A stretch of 64,000 nt of DNA from Rubrivivax sp. (GCA_021300575.1 JAJTDM010000019.1:1-64000); one strand, 5' to 3'. Counted from the first letter of the stretch, positions 23,197 to 33,455 are shown. Program-made: numbers and translations. Notes: a model not told the origin generated them from the letters alone.

Positions 23197-24924
23197 ATGG
23201 ACACTGCCCTCGCCGCCACCGCCCCGCAGACGCTGATCCCCGAGCCGCGCACGCTGTCGGAAAAACTGGCCACCCTGCCCCTCAAACCCCTGCTGATGCT
23301 GGGTGTGGGTGCGGCAGCGCTGGCGGCCGTCGCCATCGCCCTGGCGCTGCGAGGCCCCGGTCAGGCGGACTATCGGGTGCTGTTTGCCGGCCTGTCCGAC
23401 AAGGACGGCGGCGCGGTGCTGGCCCAGTTGTCGCAGATGAACGTGCCCTACAAGCACAGCGAAGGAGGCGGCGCCATCCTGGTGCCGGCCGACAAGGTGC
23501 TGGATGTGCGCATGAAGCTCAGCAACCTGGGCTTGCCCAAGAGCTCCACCGTAGGCTACGAGCTGCTGGACACGCAAAAGTTCGGCCAGTCCCAGGCGGG
23601 CGAAGGCATGTCCATGAAGCGCGCCACCGAGGGCGAGCTCATGCGCACCATCGGCAGCCTGGCTGCGGTGCAGCAGGTGCGTGTGCACCTGGCACTGCCG
23701 GCGCAGAACGGCTTCTTCCGCGAGCAACAGAAGCCCTCCGCTTCGGTGATGCTGACGCTGCACCCCGGCCGCACGCTGGACCGCGCGCAGATCTCCGGCA
23801 TCGTGCACCTGGTGTCCTCCAGCGTGCCCGACCTCAACCCCAAGGCCGTGAGCGTCGTGGACGGCACCGGCGCCCTGCTGACCGAGCAGGACGGGGGCAC
23901 GCAGAACGGGCTGGACACACACCAGTTGCAATACCGACAGCAGGTGGAGACTTCGCTGCAGAAGCGGCTGGTCGAACTGCTGGAGCCGGTGGTGGGAAGA
24001 GAACACCTGCGCGCCACCGTCACCGCCGACATCGACTTCACCGAGACCATGTCGGTGAGCGAGGAGTTCAAGCCGAACAACGGGGATGCGCCTGCAGCGG
24101 TGAAGTCCACGCAGGTCCTGGAATCCACCCAGGCTGGCGCCAACACGCCCAGCGGCGTACCTGGGGCGCAGAGCAACCAGCCGCCCGTGCCGGGCACCGC
24201 TCCGGTGACAGGCGCGGCGGCACCGCTGCAGGGCACCCAGGCGGGTTCGGCCGGCGGCACCTTGCGCAAGGAGGCCAGCACCAGCTTTGAGGTGGACCGC
24301 ACGCAGAAGACGGTGCGCAATGCCACGGGCAGCATCAAGCGACTTTCCGCCGCCGTCGTGGTGAACCACCGCGTGACCACGGACGCACGGGGCCGCACCA
24401 CCTCCACGCCGCTGACGCCAGAGGAACTGGAGAAGCTCACCGCGCTGGTGGAACAAGGCCTGGGTATCAGCAAGGAGCGCGGCGACACCGTCAAGGTCAT
24501 CAATGCCGCCTTCCGACCCGAGGCCGCCGCGCCGAAGGCTGAGGAACTGCCCCTGTGGAAGCAGGTCTGGGTGCAGGACATGCTGCGCGCCGCAGCCATG
24601 CCGGCAGCCCTGGCCTTCGTGGCCCTGCTGATCGTGCTGACCACCATCCGCCCGGCCCTCAAGACCTTGCTGGCCCCGCCTGCACCTGCGCCCGCGCCGG
24701 GCTCCAGCGTGAATGCACTGCTGGACGAAACGCCACTGCTGCCCGGTGAGACGGCCCCGCCCGGCCAGGAACTGGTGATGCCCGACGCCGAGTTTTCTCT
24801 GGAAGGACCGAAGCAGCACGCTGGCATGGCCAAGGTACGGGCTCTCGCCCGACAGAACCCCGCAGCGGTGGCTAACATCCTGCGCAGCATGATGTACGGA
24901 GGCAAGGCCCCCACCGAGGCCTGA
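23197..24924 (+). CDS. fliF: Flagellar MS-ring protein FliF
   Basis: FliF forms the membrane ring on which the flagellum is built. The 575-residue protein has a first membrane helix near residues 30-50 (LLMLGVGAAALAAVAIALAL), the ring-building motif LFAGLSDKDGGAVLAQL, a Pro/Gly/Ala-rich linker at about 310-350, a second helix (PAALAFVALLIVLTTIRP) and a C-terminal tail ending ARQNPAAVANILRSMMYGG that binds FliG. Normal length. It begins the fliF-fliR operon; the 217-base gap to fliE holds its promoter, which I could not identify. Confidence 0.95.
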   Translation: MDTALAATAPQTLIPEPRTLSEKLATLPLKPLLMLGVGAAALAAVAIALALRGPGQADYRVLFAGLSDKDGGAVLAQLSQMNVPYKHSEGGGAILVPADKVLDVRMKLSNLGLPKSSTVGYELLDTQKFGQSQAGEGMSMKRATEGELMRTIGSLAAVQQVRVHLALPAQNGFFREQQKPSASVMLTLHPGRTLDRAQISGIVHLVSSSVPDLNPKAVSVVDGTGALLTEQDGGTQNGLDTHQLQYRQQVETSLQKRLVELLEPVVGREHLRATVTADIDFTETMSVSEEFKPNNGDAPAAVKSTQVLESTQAGANTPSGVPGAQSNQPPVPGTAPVTGAAAPLQGTQAGSAGGTLRKEASTSFEVDRTQKTVRNATGSIKRLSAAVVVNHRVTTDARGRTTSTPLTPEELEKLTALVEQGLGISKERGDTVKVINAAFRPEAAAPKAEELPLWKQVWVQDMLRAAAMPAALAFVALLIVLTTIRPALKTLLAPPAPAPAPGSSVNALLDETPLLPGETAPPGQELVMPDAEFSLEGPKQHAGMAKVRALARQNPAAVANILRSMMYGGKAPTEA

Positions 24925-24931
24925 AAACAAT

Positions 24932-25948
24932 ATGGCGACTTCAATTGTTTCCATGGTGGACAGCGGCGTCGAGGACGCCGCCATCATGCTGATGTCCATG
25001 GGCGAGGAGCAGGCCTCCGAGGTCTTCAAGCACCTGCTGCCCAAGGAGGTGCAACGCCTGGGCGAAACCATCGCCAAGCTCAAGGCCATCCCGCGCGAGC
25101 GCTACGAATCCGTGGTCGAGAACTTCCTGAAGCTGGCGGAGGCCGAGCACATGCTGGTGGCGGACTCCGACGAGTACGTGCGCTCGGTGCTGCGCAAGGC
25201 TCTGGGCGAAGAGAAGGCCAGCCTGCTGCTGGAGCGCATCCTGGCGGGCAACGATGTCACCGGCATCGAGAGCCTGAAGTGGATGGAGGCGCAGGCGGTG
25301 GCGGAATTGCTGCGCAACGAGCACCCGCAGATCGTGGCCGCCATCCTGGTGCACCTGGAATACGACCAGACCTCCCAGATCCTGAAGCTGCTGCCCGACC
25401 GCATGCGGAACGAGGTGCTGATGCGCGTGGCCACGCTGGACGGCATCCAGCCTGCCGCACTGAAGGACTTGAACGAGGTGCTCAGCAATGTGCTGTCCGG
25501 CAGCGACCGGGCCCGCAAGTCCCAACTGGGTGGCGTGAAGAGCGCAGCCGAAATCTTGAACATGATGGGCAGCTCGGTGGAAACCTCCGTGCTGGATTAC
25601 ATCCGCGAGAGCGACGGTGACCTGGCGCAGATGATCATGGACAACATGTTCACCTTCGACGACATGATCAAGCTGGACGACAAGGCCATCCAGATGGTGC
25701 TGAAGGAAGTGCAGTCCGAGAGCCTGGTGATTTCGCTCAAGGGCGCGACGCCGGAGCTTCGCGAACGCATCTTCAAGAACATGTCCAGCCGTGCGGCCGA
25801 GACGCTGCGCGAAGACCTGGAGACCCGCGGACCCGTGCGGGTGACAGACGTGGAAGCCGAGCAGAAGGAACTGCTGAAGGTTGTCCGCAGGTTGGTGGAG
25901 GAAGGCGAAATCTCGCTTGGTGGCGGCAGCGATGACCAATTCGTCTGA
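24932..25948 (+). CDS. fliG: Flagellar motor switch protein FliG
   Basis: FliG forms the rotor ring that receives torque from the stators. The 338-residue protein shows AAIMLMSMGEEQASEVFKHL at the N-terminus, the middle-domain EHPQIVAAILVHLE, and the C-terminal domain with DDMIKLDDKAIQMVLKEV containing the charged torque helix, and LKGATPELRERIFKNMSSRA. It is seven bases after fliF and overlaps fliH by 17 bases. Confidence 0.96.
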   Translation: MATSIVSMVDSGVEDAAIMLMSMGEEQASEVFKHLLPKEVQRLGETIAKLKAIPRERYESVVENFLKLAEAEHMLVADSDEYVRSVLRKALGEEKASLLLERILAGNDVTGIESLKWMEAQAVAELLRNEHPQIVAAILVHLEYDQTSQILKLLPDRMRNEVLMRVATLDGIQPAALKDLNEVLSNVLSGSDRARKSQLGGVKSAAEILNMMGSSVETSVLDYIRESDGDLAQMIMDNMFTFDDMIKLDDKAIQMVLKEVQSESLVISLKGATPELRERIFKNMSSRAAETLREDLETRGPVRVTDVEAEQKELLKVVRRLVEEGEISLGGGSDDQFV

Positions 25949-26747
25949 GCGCCGGCCCCCCGGGGCGGGCTTACTGAACATTCCGGCCCCCGAAGGTTCC
26001 AAGGCCGGCCTGTCCTACACCCGCTTCATCCCACGGGAAGAGCTGGGCGAGGTGCAACCCTGGCAGCCAGGAAGCTTTGGCGCACGGCCGACCCGCCCCA
26101 GCCACGGAGAGCAGCGGCCGAAAGGTCCCAGCGAACAGGAATGGCTGGCGCGCATCGAAACCGCACGTCAGCAGGCCTACGAAGAAGGCTACCGGGACGG
26201 GATGGCGGCGCTGGAAGGCTTCAAGAAGACCCACACCTCCCAGGTGAGCGCAAGGGTTGGCCAGCTGGTGCAGAGCTTCGACGCCCAGTGGGCGCAACTG
26301 GAGGACCAGATGGCCCTGGCCGTGTCCCGCAGCGCGGTGCTGCTGGCGCGCCAGGTCCTGCGTACGGAACTCGGTACCCGGCCTGCCCTGGTGCAGGTCG
26401 TGGCCACGGAAGCGTTGAACGCCGTGCTGATGAGCGCCCGGCAGGTGCTGGTGCGGGTGCACCCCGATGACCTGCCCCTGGTGGCCGAGGGCGCCGGCGA
26501 AGCCCTGCAGGCCCGCGGCGCCCGGCTGCAGGCCGACCCGAGCATCCAGCGCGGCGGCTGCAGCGTGGAGTCTGACGCCGGCACTGTCGACGCCACGATC
26601 GAGAACCGCTGGACCCGGGCCGTCCAGGCCCTGGGCCATGCCCTGCCCTGGCAAACGGCGCCGTTGACGGCCGCGCAGTTGCCCGTGGATCAAGGCGACC
26701 CGGCCTCTACGGCCCAGGCCAACGACACGCCGAACGCAGACGCATGA
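25932..26747 (+). CDS. fliH: Flagellar export ATPase regulator FliH
   Basis: FliH holds the export ATPase FliI at the gate. The chosen ATG at 25932 (MTNSSERR) overlaps the end of fliG. The 271-residue protein has an early [10 protein letters not shown] segment, a [13 protein letters not shown] helix of the GxxxG/AxxxG type known in FliH, then a C-terminal domain with [20 protein letters not shown] and [11 protein letters not shown]. It overlaps fliI as ATGA. Confidence 0.88.
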   Translation: MTNSSERRPPGAGLLNIPAPEGSKAGLSYTRFIPREELGEVQPWQPGSFGARPTRPSHGEQRPKGPSEQEWLARIETARQQAYEEGYRDGMAALEGFKKTHTSQVSARVGQLVQSFDAQWAQLEDQMALAVSRSAVLLARQVLRTELGTRPALVQVVATEALNAVLMSARQVLVRVHPDDLPLVAEGAGEALQARGARLQADPSIQRGGCSVESDAGTVDATIENRWTRAVQALGHALPWQTAPLTAAQLPVDQGDPASTAQANDTPNADA

Positions 26748-28201
26748 CCAAGACCCTTTCGCCCGAGCCGTCTGCGGCCGGTACGCCGCAGCCGCTGGCC
26801 TGCAACACCTCCACCCAGCGCTGGAGCACCTACCTGTCAGCGCTGATGGCGCAGGCGGAGAACGCTGAGCCGCTGGAGACCGTGGGCACCCTGGTGCGCG
26901 TGGCAGGCCTGGTGCTGGAGGCCGCGGGCGTGCGTGTGCCGGTGGGCTCCATCTGCGAAGTGCGCAGCCCGGGGCTGCCCGTGGTGCTGGCCGAAGTGGT
27001 GGGGTTCAACGCTGACCGGGCCTACCTGATGCCCACCGGCCCGGTTCACGGGCTGGCAGCCGGCGCGCAGGTGCTGCCCAGGCCCCTGCCCGTGGCTGCG
27101 CCCCGCCTGGGCATGGCCGCCCCCACGCGCGAGGCCGCTCGGCCTGAGGCGCGGGGCCTGCACCTGCCCATCGGCCCGGGCCTGCTGGGCCGGGTGGTGG
27201 ACGCGCATGGCGAACCGCTGGACCGTCAGGGCCCGATCCATGACGTGACCCACCAGACGCTGAACCGCCCGCCCATCAACGCCATGGACCGCGACCCCAT
27301 CCGCAAGCCCCTGGACACGGGGGTCCGCGCCATCAATGCGCTGCTGACGGTGGGGCGCGGCCAGCGCATCGGCCTGTTCGCCGGCACGGGCGTGGGCAAG
27401 TCCGTGCTGCTGGGCATGATGGCCCGCTACACCGCGGCTGACGTCATCGTGGTGGGGCTGATCGGGGAGCGTGGCCGCGAGGTCAAGGAATTCATCGAGG
27501 ACATCCTGGGCGAGGATGGCCGCAGGCGCTCGGTGGTGGTGGCCGCCCCGGCCGATGCGCCGCCTCTGGTGCGCATGCAGGGCGCGAACTACGCCACGGC
27601 CATTGCCGAGCACTTCCGCGATCAGGGGCAGCACGTGCTGCTGCTGATGGACAGCCTGACGCGCTACGCCATGGCGCAGCGCGAGATCGCCCTGGCCATT
27701 GGCGAGCCGCCGGCCACGCGCGGCTACCCGCCCAGCTGCTTCGCCCGCCTGCCGCAGCTGGTGGAACGCTCGGGCAACGGCCTGCACGGGCAGGGTTCCA
27801 TCACCGCCTTCTACACCGTGCTGAGCGAGGGGGACGACCCGCAGGACCCCATTGCCGACGCCGCCCGGGGCATCCTGGACGGCCACATCGTGCTGTCGCG
27901 CGAGCTGGCCGAGAGCGGCCACTACCCGGCCATCGACGTGGAGCGCAGCATCTCCCGCGTGATGACCTCGGTGGCACCGAAGGAACAGATCCACGCGGCC
28001 CGCCGGGTGAGGCAATTGCTGGCCAAGTACAACAAGGCGCGCGACCTGATCCAGCTGGGGGCCTATGCCCCCGGCCACGACCACGAGCTGGACATCGCCG
28101 TGCAGACCCAACCGCAGATCACCGCACTGCTGCAGCAGGACATGCTGGAGCGCGCACCCTTGCAGGACTGCCAGCGCCGCTTGATGGCCTTGGCCGCCTG
28201 A
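26744..28201 (+). CDS. fliI: Flagellum-specific export ATPase FliI
   Basis: This hexameric ATPase energises flagellar protein export. The 485-residue protein has the Walker A motif [15 protein letters not shown], the Glu region [15 protein letters not shown], Walker [20 protein letters not shown] and the export-ATPase signature [24 protein letters not shown] split over neighbouring residues ([12 protein letters not shown]). The N-terminus carries about 40 additional residues. It starts inside the fliH stop. Confidence 0.96.
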   Translation: MTKTLSPEPSAAGTPQPLACNTSTQRWSTYLSALMAQAENAEPLETVGTLVRVAGLVLEAAGVRVPVGSICEVRSPGLPVVLAEVVGFNADRAYLMPTGPVHGLAAGAQVLPRPLPVAAPRLGMAAPTREAARPEARGLHLPIGPGLLGRVVDAHGEPLDRQGPIHDVTHQTLNRPPINAMDRDPIRKPLDTGVRAINALLTVGRGQRIGLFAGTGVGKSVLLGMMARYTAADVIVVGLIGERGREVKEFIEDILGEDGRRRSVVVAAPADAPPLVRMQGANYATAIAEHFRDQGQHVLLLMDSLTRYAMAQREIALAIGEPPATRGYPPSCFARLPQLVERSGNGLHGQGSITAFYTVLSEGDDPQDPIADAARGILDGHIVLSRELAESGHYPAIDVERSISRVMTSVAPKEQIHAARRVRQLLAKYNKARDLIQLGAYAPGHDHELDIAVQTQPQITALLQQDMLERAPLQDCQRRLMALAA

Positions 28202-28240
28202 TGGCCTTGACCGCCTGAAGCCCGGAACAGAGACCCCCAG

Positions 28241-28714
28241 ATGAACACCCCCGACACCCATGCCCTGCAGATGTTGCTGGAACGCGAGGAGGCGGAGCGG
28301 GACGCCGCCGCCCTGGCCGTTCGGCAGTCGCAGGACCACATGCAACGGCTGCAGTCTCAGACGGCGCAGTTCATGCAGCACCGCACCGACTACATCACCC
28401 GCTGGCAGCAGCAGTTTCACCAGGCCGGCGGCATCGAGATCGTCCACTGCTACCGCAGCTTCATGCAGCGCCTGGACCAGGCCATGTCGCAGTTGGGCCT
28501 GCAGCAGCGCCAGGCCGAACTCAACCTGCAGCGGCAGCGCCATCGCCTGGTGGAGGCCGAGACGCGCGTGGCCGCCATCCGCAAGCTCATCAGCCGCCGG
28601 CTGGAGACCCACGAACGCGCCCAGCAGCGCCGCGAGCAAAAGCAGACCGATGAAGCGGCACAGCGCGCCGCCTGGCTGTCGCGGCAGTCCCAGGCCCTGC
28701 CCGCTCTCGGCTGA
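28241..28714 (+). CDS. fliJ: Flagellar export protein FliJ
   Basis: FliJ is a coiled-coil component of the export ATPase complex that escorts chaperones. The 157-residue product is almost fully helical and rich in Gln, Arg and Glu, with MLLEREEAERDAAALAV, QAELNLQRQRHRLVEAETRV and RLETHERAQQRREQKQTDE. The sequence is poorly conserved in general; position between fliI and fliK supports the call. Confidence 0.88.
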   Translation: MNTPDTHALQMLLEREEAERDAAALAVRQSQDHMQRLQSQTAQFMQHRTDYITRWQQQFHQAGGIEIVHCYRSFMQRLDQAMSQLGLQQRQAELNLQRQRHRLVEAETRVAAIRKLISRRLETHERAQQRREQKQTDEAAQRAAWLSRQSQALPALG

Positions 28715-28799
28715 GTCGGCCGGTTCAGCAGCACGCCCTCGCCTGCCCCAGCTCCCCTGCAGCGCCCCACCGCACGCCCAAGATCAAGCCTGAGAGACC

Positions 28800-30086
28800 A
28801 TGCCCATGTCTGCTTCCCCCCTCGCCCTCCTGGCTGCCCTGCCGCCAGCTGGCAAGACCAGCCCCAACGCCGCGAACACAGTCCCCCAGAAGGGAGCGCT
28901 GCACGCTGCGGAGGTGGGCACTGAAGCGACCGCTGGCGACGACACCGACGCGCCGGCGGACAAGCCCAGCTTTGCGCAGTTGCTGCGGGACCAGACCTCG
29001 CCAGGGCCTGCCTCGCCAGATGCCGATGGCAAGGCAGATCTGGAACGCGAGACCTCCGAGCCGTCGGAGGTCACCCCCGAGTCCTCCGCACAGTTGAGCG
29101 CTTGGCTCGCTGCCTTGATAAAGGCACCCCCGCAAGCGCTCTCCAGTGGAGCGACAGCGCAGGGCCATGCCAAGACTGGCCTTCAGAAGCCTGCGCTGAT
29201 GGCCGCCGACAAGGCGGCAGGGGCCGACGGTAAAGCCACCAAGTCTGCGGCCCCGTCCCTGGCTCGTGAGGCTGCCGCTGCGGCGCTGGAAGCCTCGCGC
29301 GCAACCCTGTCGGGGCCATCGCCCAGCGGCGTGGCGGGCTCAGCGGCAACGTCAGGCACCGCGGCGGCTTCTGAAGCCCTGCAGGCCGCCAAGGCCTCCG
29401 CCCCGCGGCCGGGTACAGGTGAGAACGGTCCTTCGCAAGTGGTACTGAACCACCTGGCAACAGGGGCGGCTTCAGCGTCTGCGACTGTGGCCGCTTCCGC
29501 GTCCCCACAAGCAACGGCGGCGGCGACCGTCGCGGACACGTTCATTGCCCAGGACGTGAGGCGCCCCGAGTTCGTGCCCGTCTTCAGCGCACGCATCTCC
29601 ACCCTGGTGCAGGAGGGGATTGAACAGGCCCGGGTGCATCTGAATCCGGTGGACATGGGCCCCGTATCGCTGCAGCTCTCGCTCGACGGACTGCAGGTAC
29701 GGGTGGACATGACGGCCGAGGTGGCGGCCACCCGGCAGGTGCTGGAGCAGGCCTTGCCTTCACTGGCTGGTGCGCTGCGTGAGGCCGGCTTCACGCTCAG
29801 CGGCGGTGGGGTGGCGCCTCCCGCAGAGGCCGCCAACACTGGCGGACAAGACCAAAGAGGCTCCAGCGGCTCTTCAGGTGAGACCAACCCGCAGGCTTCG
29901 ACCGGCTCTAACGCCATGTCAGGACAGCAAGCGGACGGCCGGCGGCAGGCTGAGGGGGAGCCGGGCCGAACCCCGGTCGGAAGTTTTGTCGGAATCGCTG
30001 AAGGCCTGACCACAGAAGTGCACCTGGACGCTGACGGCACGCCGAGGCTTGCGCAAGGGCGGGGGCTGATCGATACCTTCGCTTGA
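28800..30086 (+). CDS. fliK: Flagellar hook-length control protein FliK
   Basis: FliK is exported and sets hook length. In the 428-residue protein, a long Ala/Ser/Pro/Gly-rich low-complexity region of about 250 residues precedes the conserved C-terminal Flg_hook domain: VHLNPVDMGPVSLQLSLDGLQVRVDMTAE seen in part as LNPVDMGPVSLQLSLDG, then ATRQVLEQALPSLAGALREAG. The tail is again low-complexity. Start ATG at 28800; a second ATG at 28806 is equally possible. Confidence 0.9.
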   Translation: MPMSASPLALLAALPPAGKTSPNAANTVPQKGALHAAEVGTEATAGDDTDAPADKPSFAQLLRDQTSPGPASPDADGKADLERETSEPSEVTPESSAQLSAWLAALIKAPPQALSSGATAQGHAKTGLQKPALMAADKAAGADGKATKSAAPSLAREAAAAALEASRATLSGPSPSGVAGSAATSGTAAASEALQAAKASAPRPGTGENGPSQVVLNHLATGAASASATVAASASPQATAAATVADTFIAQDVRRPEFVPVFSARISTLVQEGIEQARVHLNPVDMGPVSLQLSLDGLQVRVDMTAEVAATRQVLEQALPSLAGALREAGFTLSGGGVAPPAEAANTGGQDQRGSSGSSGETNPQASTGSNAMSGQQADGRRQAEGEPGRTPVGSFVGIAEGLTTEVHLDADGTPRLAQGRGLIDTFA

Positions 30087-30233
30087 GCCCCGCCCACGGG
30101 CCAAGCGGGGGACTGCCCACCCATCATGGGGCTGTTCAGAGGATCACCCTGGAGGGAAATGACCATAATCAGGGCCTTCGTTGGAGAATCCTGATCCGTC
30201 GGCCGCGTGCCGAAACTTCCCACAGGAACACCC

Positions 30234-30851
30234 ATGGCGACTGCAACGCCCACCGACAAGCCTGAAAACGCCGCCGAGCCCAAGAAGAGCAAGAAGAAGC
30301 TCTTCCTGATCTTGGGTGTGGCGGCGGTGCTGGTGCTGGGCCTGGCCGGTGGTGGTGCCTTCTTCTACATGAAGAAGAAGGCCGCAGCCGAAGCCGAAGC
30401 CCTGGCAGAGGCGGAGGCCGACGGTACGGCCGCACCGAAAGTGGCCAAGCGCGACCGCAAGGTCAAGTCTGCCTTCGTCGCCCTCGACACTTTCACGGTG
30501 AATCTGGCGGACCGGGACGCTGATCGCTACGCCCAGGTGCAGTTGTCGCTGGAGTTGAACGACGAAGGGGCCACCCAGCTGATCAAGAACTTCATGCCGG
30601 TCATCCGCAACAACATCCTGCTGGTGTTGTCGCACAAGAAGGCCGCTGAACTTCTGGAAAAGGACGGCAAGATCAAGTTGTCGGAGGAAATCAAGGTGGA
30701 GGTGGCACGCGCGCTGGGCATGGAGCCACCCGAAACCGACTCACAATCGGCGGCCACCACGGGCACAGCGGCCAAGGGCAAGCCCAAGGCGGCGACGGAG
30801 GATTTTTCCCCCGTGGTAGGCGTGCATTTTTCGAACTTCATCATCCAGTGA
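30234..30851 (+). CDS. fliL: Flagellar basal body-associated protein FliL
   Basis: This single-pass inner-membrane protein sits near the stator. ATG 30234 has AGGA eight bases upstream and is preferred to a GTG at 30207. The 205-residue protein has a Lys-rich start, one membrane helix (LFLILGVAAVLVLGLAGGG), an Ala/Glu-rich stalk and the FliL domain with AFVALDTFTVNLAD, YAQVQLSLEL and a terminal VHFSNFIIQ. The stretch between KAEV...GMEP and the last strand contains an Ala/Thr-rich insertion. Confidence 0.9.
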   Translation: MATATPTDKPENAAEPKKSKKKLFLILGVAAVLVLGLAGGGAFFYMKKKAAAEAEALAEAEADGTAAPKVAKRDRKVKSAFVALDTFTVNLADRDADRYAQVQLSLELNDEGATQLIKNFMPVIRNNILLVLSHKKAAELLEKDGKIKLSEEIKVEVARALGMEPPETDSQSAATTGTAAKGKPKAATEDFSPVVGVHFSNFIIQ

Positions 30852-30894
30852 CCCCCATGGCGACGGCCCTCAAGCGACCCCCGGAAGTTCTGTC

Positions 30895-31899
30895 ATGAGC
30901 CAGCAGATTCTTTCCCAGGACGAAGTCGATGCGCTGCTGCAAGGCATCACCGGCGAAAGCCAGAAGCTTGAAGAAGGTGGCGAGGCAGGCGGCGGCATAC
31001 GCGAGTACAACCTCGCCAACCAGGAACGGATCGTCCGTGGGCGCATGCCCACGATGGAAGTGATCAACGAGCGCTTCGCAAGAAACGTGCGGATCGGCCT
31101 GTTCAACCTGATCCGCCGCAACCCCGAGGTCTCGATCGGCGGCACCAAGGTGCACAAGTACGGCGCCTTCCTGCGCGAGATCGTGGTGCCCACCAATTTC
31201 AACGTGGTCGGCTTCAAGCCTTTGCGCGGTACAGGCCTGCTGATCTGCGAACCCAGCCTGGTCTTCGCCACCATCGACGCCTTGTACGGCGGCAACGGCA
31301 AGTTCCACGCGCGCATCGAGGGGCGCGACTTCTCTCCTACCGAGCAGCGGGTCATCACGCGCCTGGTGGAAACCATTGGGGCGGAGTTCAAGAAGTCCTG
31401 GGCCGGCATCTACCCGCTGGAGATCGAATACCAGCGCTCGGAGATGCAACCGCAGTTCGCCAACATCGCCACCCCGGGCGAGATCGTCGTCTCCACGTCC
31501 TTCACGATGGAAATTGGCGACATCACGAGTTCCATTCATTTCTGTTTCCCTTACGCGATGCTGGAGCCCATCCGCGACACCCTGTACTCCACGGTACAGG
31601 GCGATGCGGTGGAGCCCGACAAGCGCTGGGTGAAACTGCTCAGCAACCAGATCCAGGATGCCGAGGTGGACCTGGTGGCCGAACTGGGTACGACGCGGGC
31701 GACGGTGGAGCAACTGCTGGGCTTTCGGCCCGGAGATTTCATCGAGCTGGAACTGGACCCCCTGATCAAGGCCAAGGTGGACGGGGTGCCGGTGCTCGAG
31801 TGTCAATATGGCGTCAACGACGGGCACTACGCCATCAAGGTGGAGAACCTGTTGCCCAGCACGGAATCCCTCAAGGGAGGCATGAACTATGGCCGCTGA
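30895..31899 (+). CDS. fliM: Flagellar motor switch protein FliM
   Basis: FliM binds phosphorylated CheY and switches rotation. The 334-residue protein opens with the CheY-binding peptide ILSQDEVDALLQGI, then has RMPTMEVINERFARN, the middle GGxG region LYGGNGKFHARIEGRDFSPTEQ (seen as LYGGNGKF and DFSPTEQRV) and a C-terminal SpoA-like domain ending in PVLECQYGVNDGHYAIKVE. It overlaps fliN by 11 bases. Confidence 0.96.
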   Translation: MSQQILSQDEVDALLQGITGESQKLEEGGEAGGGIREYNLANQERIVRGRMPTMEVINERFARNVRIGLFNLIRRNPEVSIGGTKVHKYGAFLREIVVPTNFNVVGFKPLRGTGLLICEPSLVFATIDALYGGNGKFHARIEGRDFSPTEQRVITRLVETIGAEFKKSWAGIYPLEIEYQRSEMQPQFANIATPGEIVVSTSFTMEIGDITSSIHFCFPYAMLEPIRDTLYSTVQGDAVEPDKRWVKLLSNQIQDAEVDLVAELGTTRATVEQLLGFRPGDFIELELDPLIKAKVDGVPVLECQYGVNDGHYAIKVENLLPSTESLKGGMNYGR

Positions 31900-32320
31900 C
31901 AACAACACCAGCGAGCAGGACCGCATGGCGGCCGAGTGGGCTGCCGCGCTGGACGACAAGCAGGGTGCGTCCGCAGGAGCGGGGGTGTCGGTCAAGCCCG
32001 CGCAGTTCACGAACTTCGGTGCCTCGGGGTCCACCGGCTCGGGCGGCAGCGGTGGCGGGGACATGAACCTCATCCTGGACATTCCGGTGCAACTCACCGT
32101 GGAGTTGGGCCGCACGCGCATTCCCATCAAGCACATCCTGCAGTTGGCACAGGGCTCGGTGGTGGAGCTGGAATCCCTGGCCGGTGAACCCATGGACGTG
32201 CTGGTCAACGGCTTCCTGATCGCGCAGGGCGAGGTGGTGGTGGTGAACGACAAGTTCGGCATTCGCCTGACCGACATCGTCACCCCGAGCGAGCGTCTGC
32301 GCCGCCTGAGCCGGACCTGA
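31889..32320 (+). CDS. fliN: Flagellar motor switch protein FliN
   Basis: FliN forms the lower part of the switch C-ring. The 143-residue protein has a variable Gly/Ser-rich N-terminal half and a SpoA domain: ILDIPVQLTVELGRTRIPI, SVVELESLAGEPMDVLVNG, and GEVVVVNDKFGIRLTDIV. Its ATG is within the end of fliM. Confidence 0.95.
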   Translation: MAADNNTSEQDRMAAEWAAALDDKQGASAGAGVSVKPAQFTNFGASGSTGSGGSGGGDMNLILDIPVQLTVELGRTRIPIKHILQLAQGSVVELESLAGEPMDVLVNGFLIAQGEVVVVNDKFGIRLTDIVTPSERLRRLSRT

Positions 32321-32343
32321 ACCCCGGCACCACAGGCGCTGAC

Positions 32344-32685
32344 GTGGACACCCCTGTCGCTTCGCTGCTCTGGTTCGTTCTCGTCCTGGCGCTGATTCCG
32401 GCGGCGCTGTGGCTGCTCAAGCGCATGACCGTGGTCAAGGGCACGCAACGTGCCCCCTCGCGCGTGGTGGGGATGCTGCCCCTGTCGGGTTCACAGCGCC
32501 TCCTCACCGTGGAGGTGGGCCAGGGGGACCACAAGATCTGGCTGGTGCTGGGCGTCACACCTTCCAGCATCCAGTTGCTGCACACGCTGCCTGCGCAGGA
32601 TGCTGGGCCGGACAGTACCGAGCCGCCTGCTTCATTCGCACAAGCCCTGCAACGCTGGCGCCCCGGCACGGGGGACAAGGCGTGA
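32344..32685 (+). CDS. fliO: Flagellar export apparatus protein FliO
   Basis: This small membrane protein assists assembly of the FliP-FliQ-FliR export gate. The 113-residue product starts with GTG and has one helix (LLWFVLVLALIPAALWLL), then RVVGMLPLSGSQRLLTVEVGQ and WLVLGVTPSSIQLLHTL, typical of FliO. Its stop overlaps the fliP GTG start (GTGA). Confidence 0.87.
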   Translation: MDTPVASLLWFVLVLALIPAALWLLKRMTVVKGTQRAPSRVVGMLPLSGSQRLLTVEVGQGDHKIWLVLGVTPSSIQLLHTLPAQDAGPDSTEPPASFAQALQRWRPGTGDKA

Positions 32686-33449
32686 CGGCCAGCCGCGCCT
32701 GGCGAACCGGCCGTACGGGTCTGGTGGGGGCGGTGCTGCTGGCCGCAGGGGGCGCGGCGCTGGCGCAGACGCAGGGTGGCAATCTGCCACTGGTGATCGG
32801 CCAGGGGCCTGGCGGCAGCAGCTACTCCGTGCCCATCCAGACCCTGCTGTTCTTCACGGCCCTGGGATTCATTCCCGCCGTGCTGCTGCTCATGACGGCG
32901 TTCACGCGCATCGTCATCGTGCTGTCGCTGCTGCGCCAGGCCATCGGCACGCCGGCGGCGCCGCCCAACCAGGTGATCGTGGGCCTGAGCCTGTTCCTGA
33001 CCTTCTTCGTCATGCAGCCCACGCTGGACAAGGTGTACACCCAGGCCTGGGAGCCCTACAGCAAGAACGAGATCGCCTTCGATGTGGCCCTGCAACGTGG
33101 CGCCCTGCCCATGCGCGAGTTCATGCTCAAGCAGACCCGCCAGAGCGACGTGCAGTTGTACTCGCGCCTGGCCAAACTGCCCGCCGACGTCAAGCCCGAA
33201 GACCTGCCGCTGCGCGTGCTGGTGCCCGCCTTCGTGACCAGTGAACTCAAGAGCGCCTTCCAGATCGGCTTTCTCATCTTCATTCCCTTCCTGGTCATCG
33301 ACATGATCGTGGCCAGCGTGCTGATGAGCCTGGGCATGATGATGCTCAGCCCGGTGCTGGTGGCCCTGCCTTTCAAGCTGATGTTGTTCGTGCTGGCAGA
33401 CGGCTGGAACCTGTTGCTGGGCTCACTGGCCGCCAGCTTTGTCACCTGA
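32682..33449 (+). CDS. fliP: Flagellar export gate protein FliP
   Basis: FliP is the main pore subunit of the type III export gate. The 255-residue protein begins with a GTG overlapping fliO and has a cleavable signal peptide (GLVGAVLLAAGGAALAQ). It then has IQTLLFFTALGFIPAVLLLM, FTRIVIVLSLLRQAIGTP, PAFVTSELKSAFQIGFLIFIPFLVID seen in part as TSELKSAFQIGF, and LPFKLMLFVLADGW. The long open frame upstream is a fliO shadow. Confidence 0.95.
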   Translation: MTASRAWRTGRTGLVGAVLLAAGGAALAQTQGGNLPLVIGQGPGGSSYSVPIQTLLFFTALGFIPAVLLLMTAFTRIVIVLSLLRQAIGTPAAPPNQVIVGLSLFLTFFVMQPTLDKVYTQAWEPYSKNEIAFDVALQRGALPMREFMLKQTRQSDVQLYSRLAKLPADVKPEDLPLRVLVPAFVTSELKSAFQIGFLIFIPFLVIDMIVASVLMSLGMMMLSPVLVALPFKLMLFVLADGWNLLLGSLAASFVT

Positions 33450-33455
33450 ACACCC

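Noticed and set aside
23143..25089. Long minus-strand open frame opposite fliF
   Set aside because: His/Arg/Gln-rich translation typical of an antisense shadow in high-GC DNA; fliF on the other strand is certain.
26837..28639. 600-residue minus-strand open frame opposite fliI and fliJ
   Set aside because: Antisense shadow with low-complexity His/Leu/Gln composition; no domain visible.
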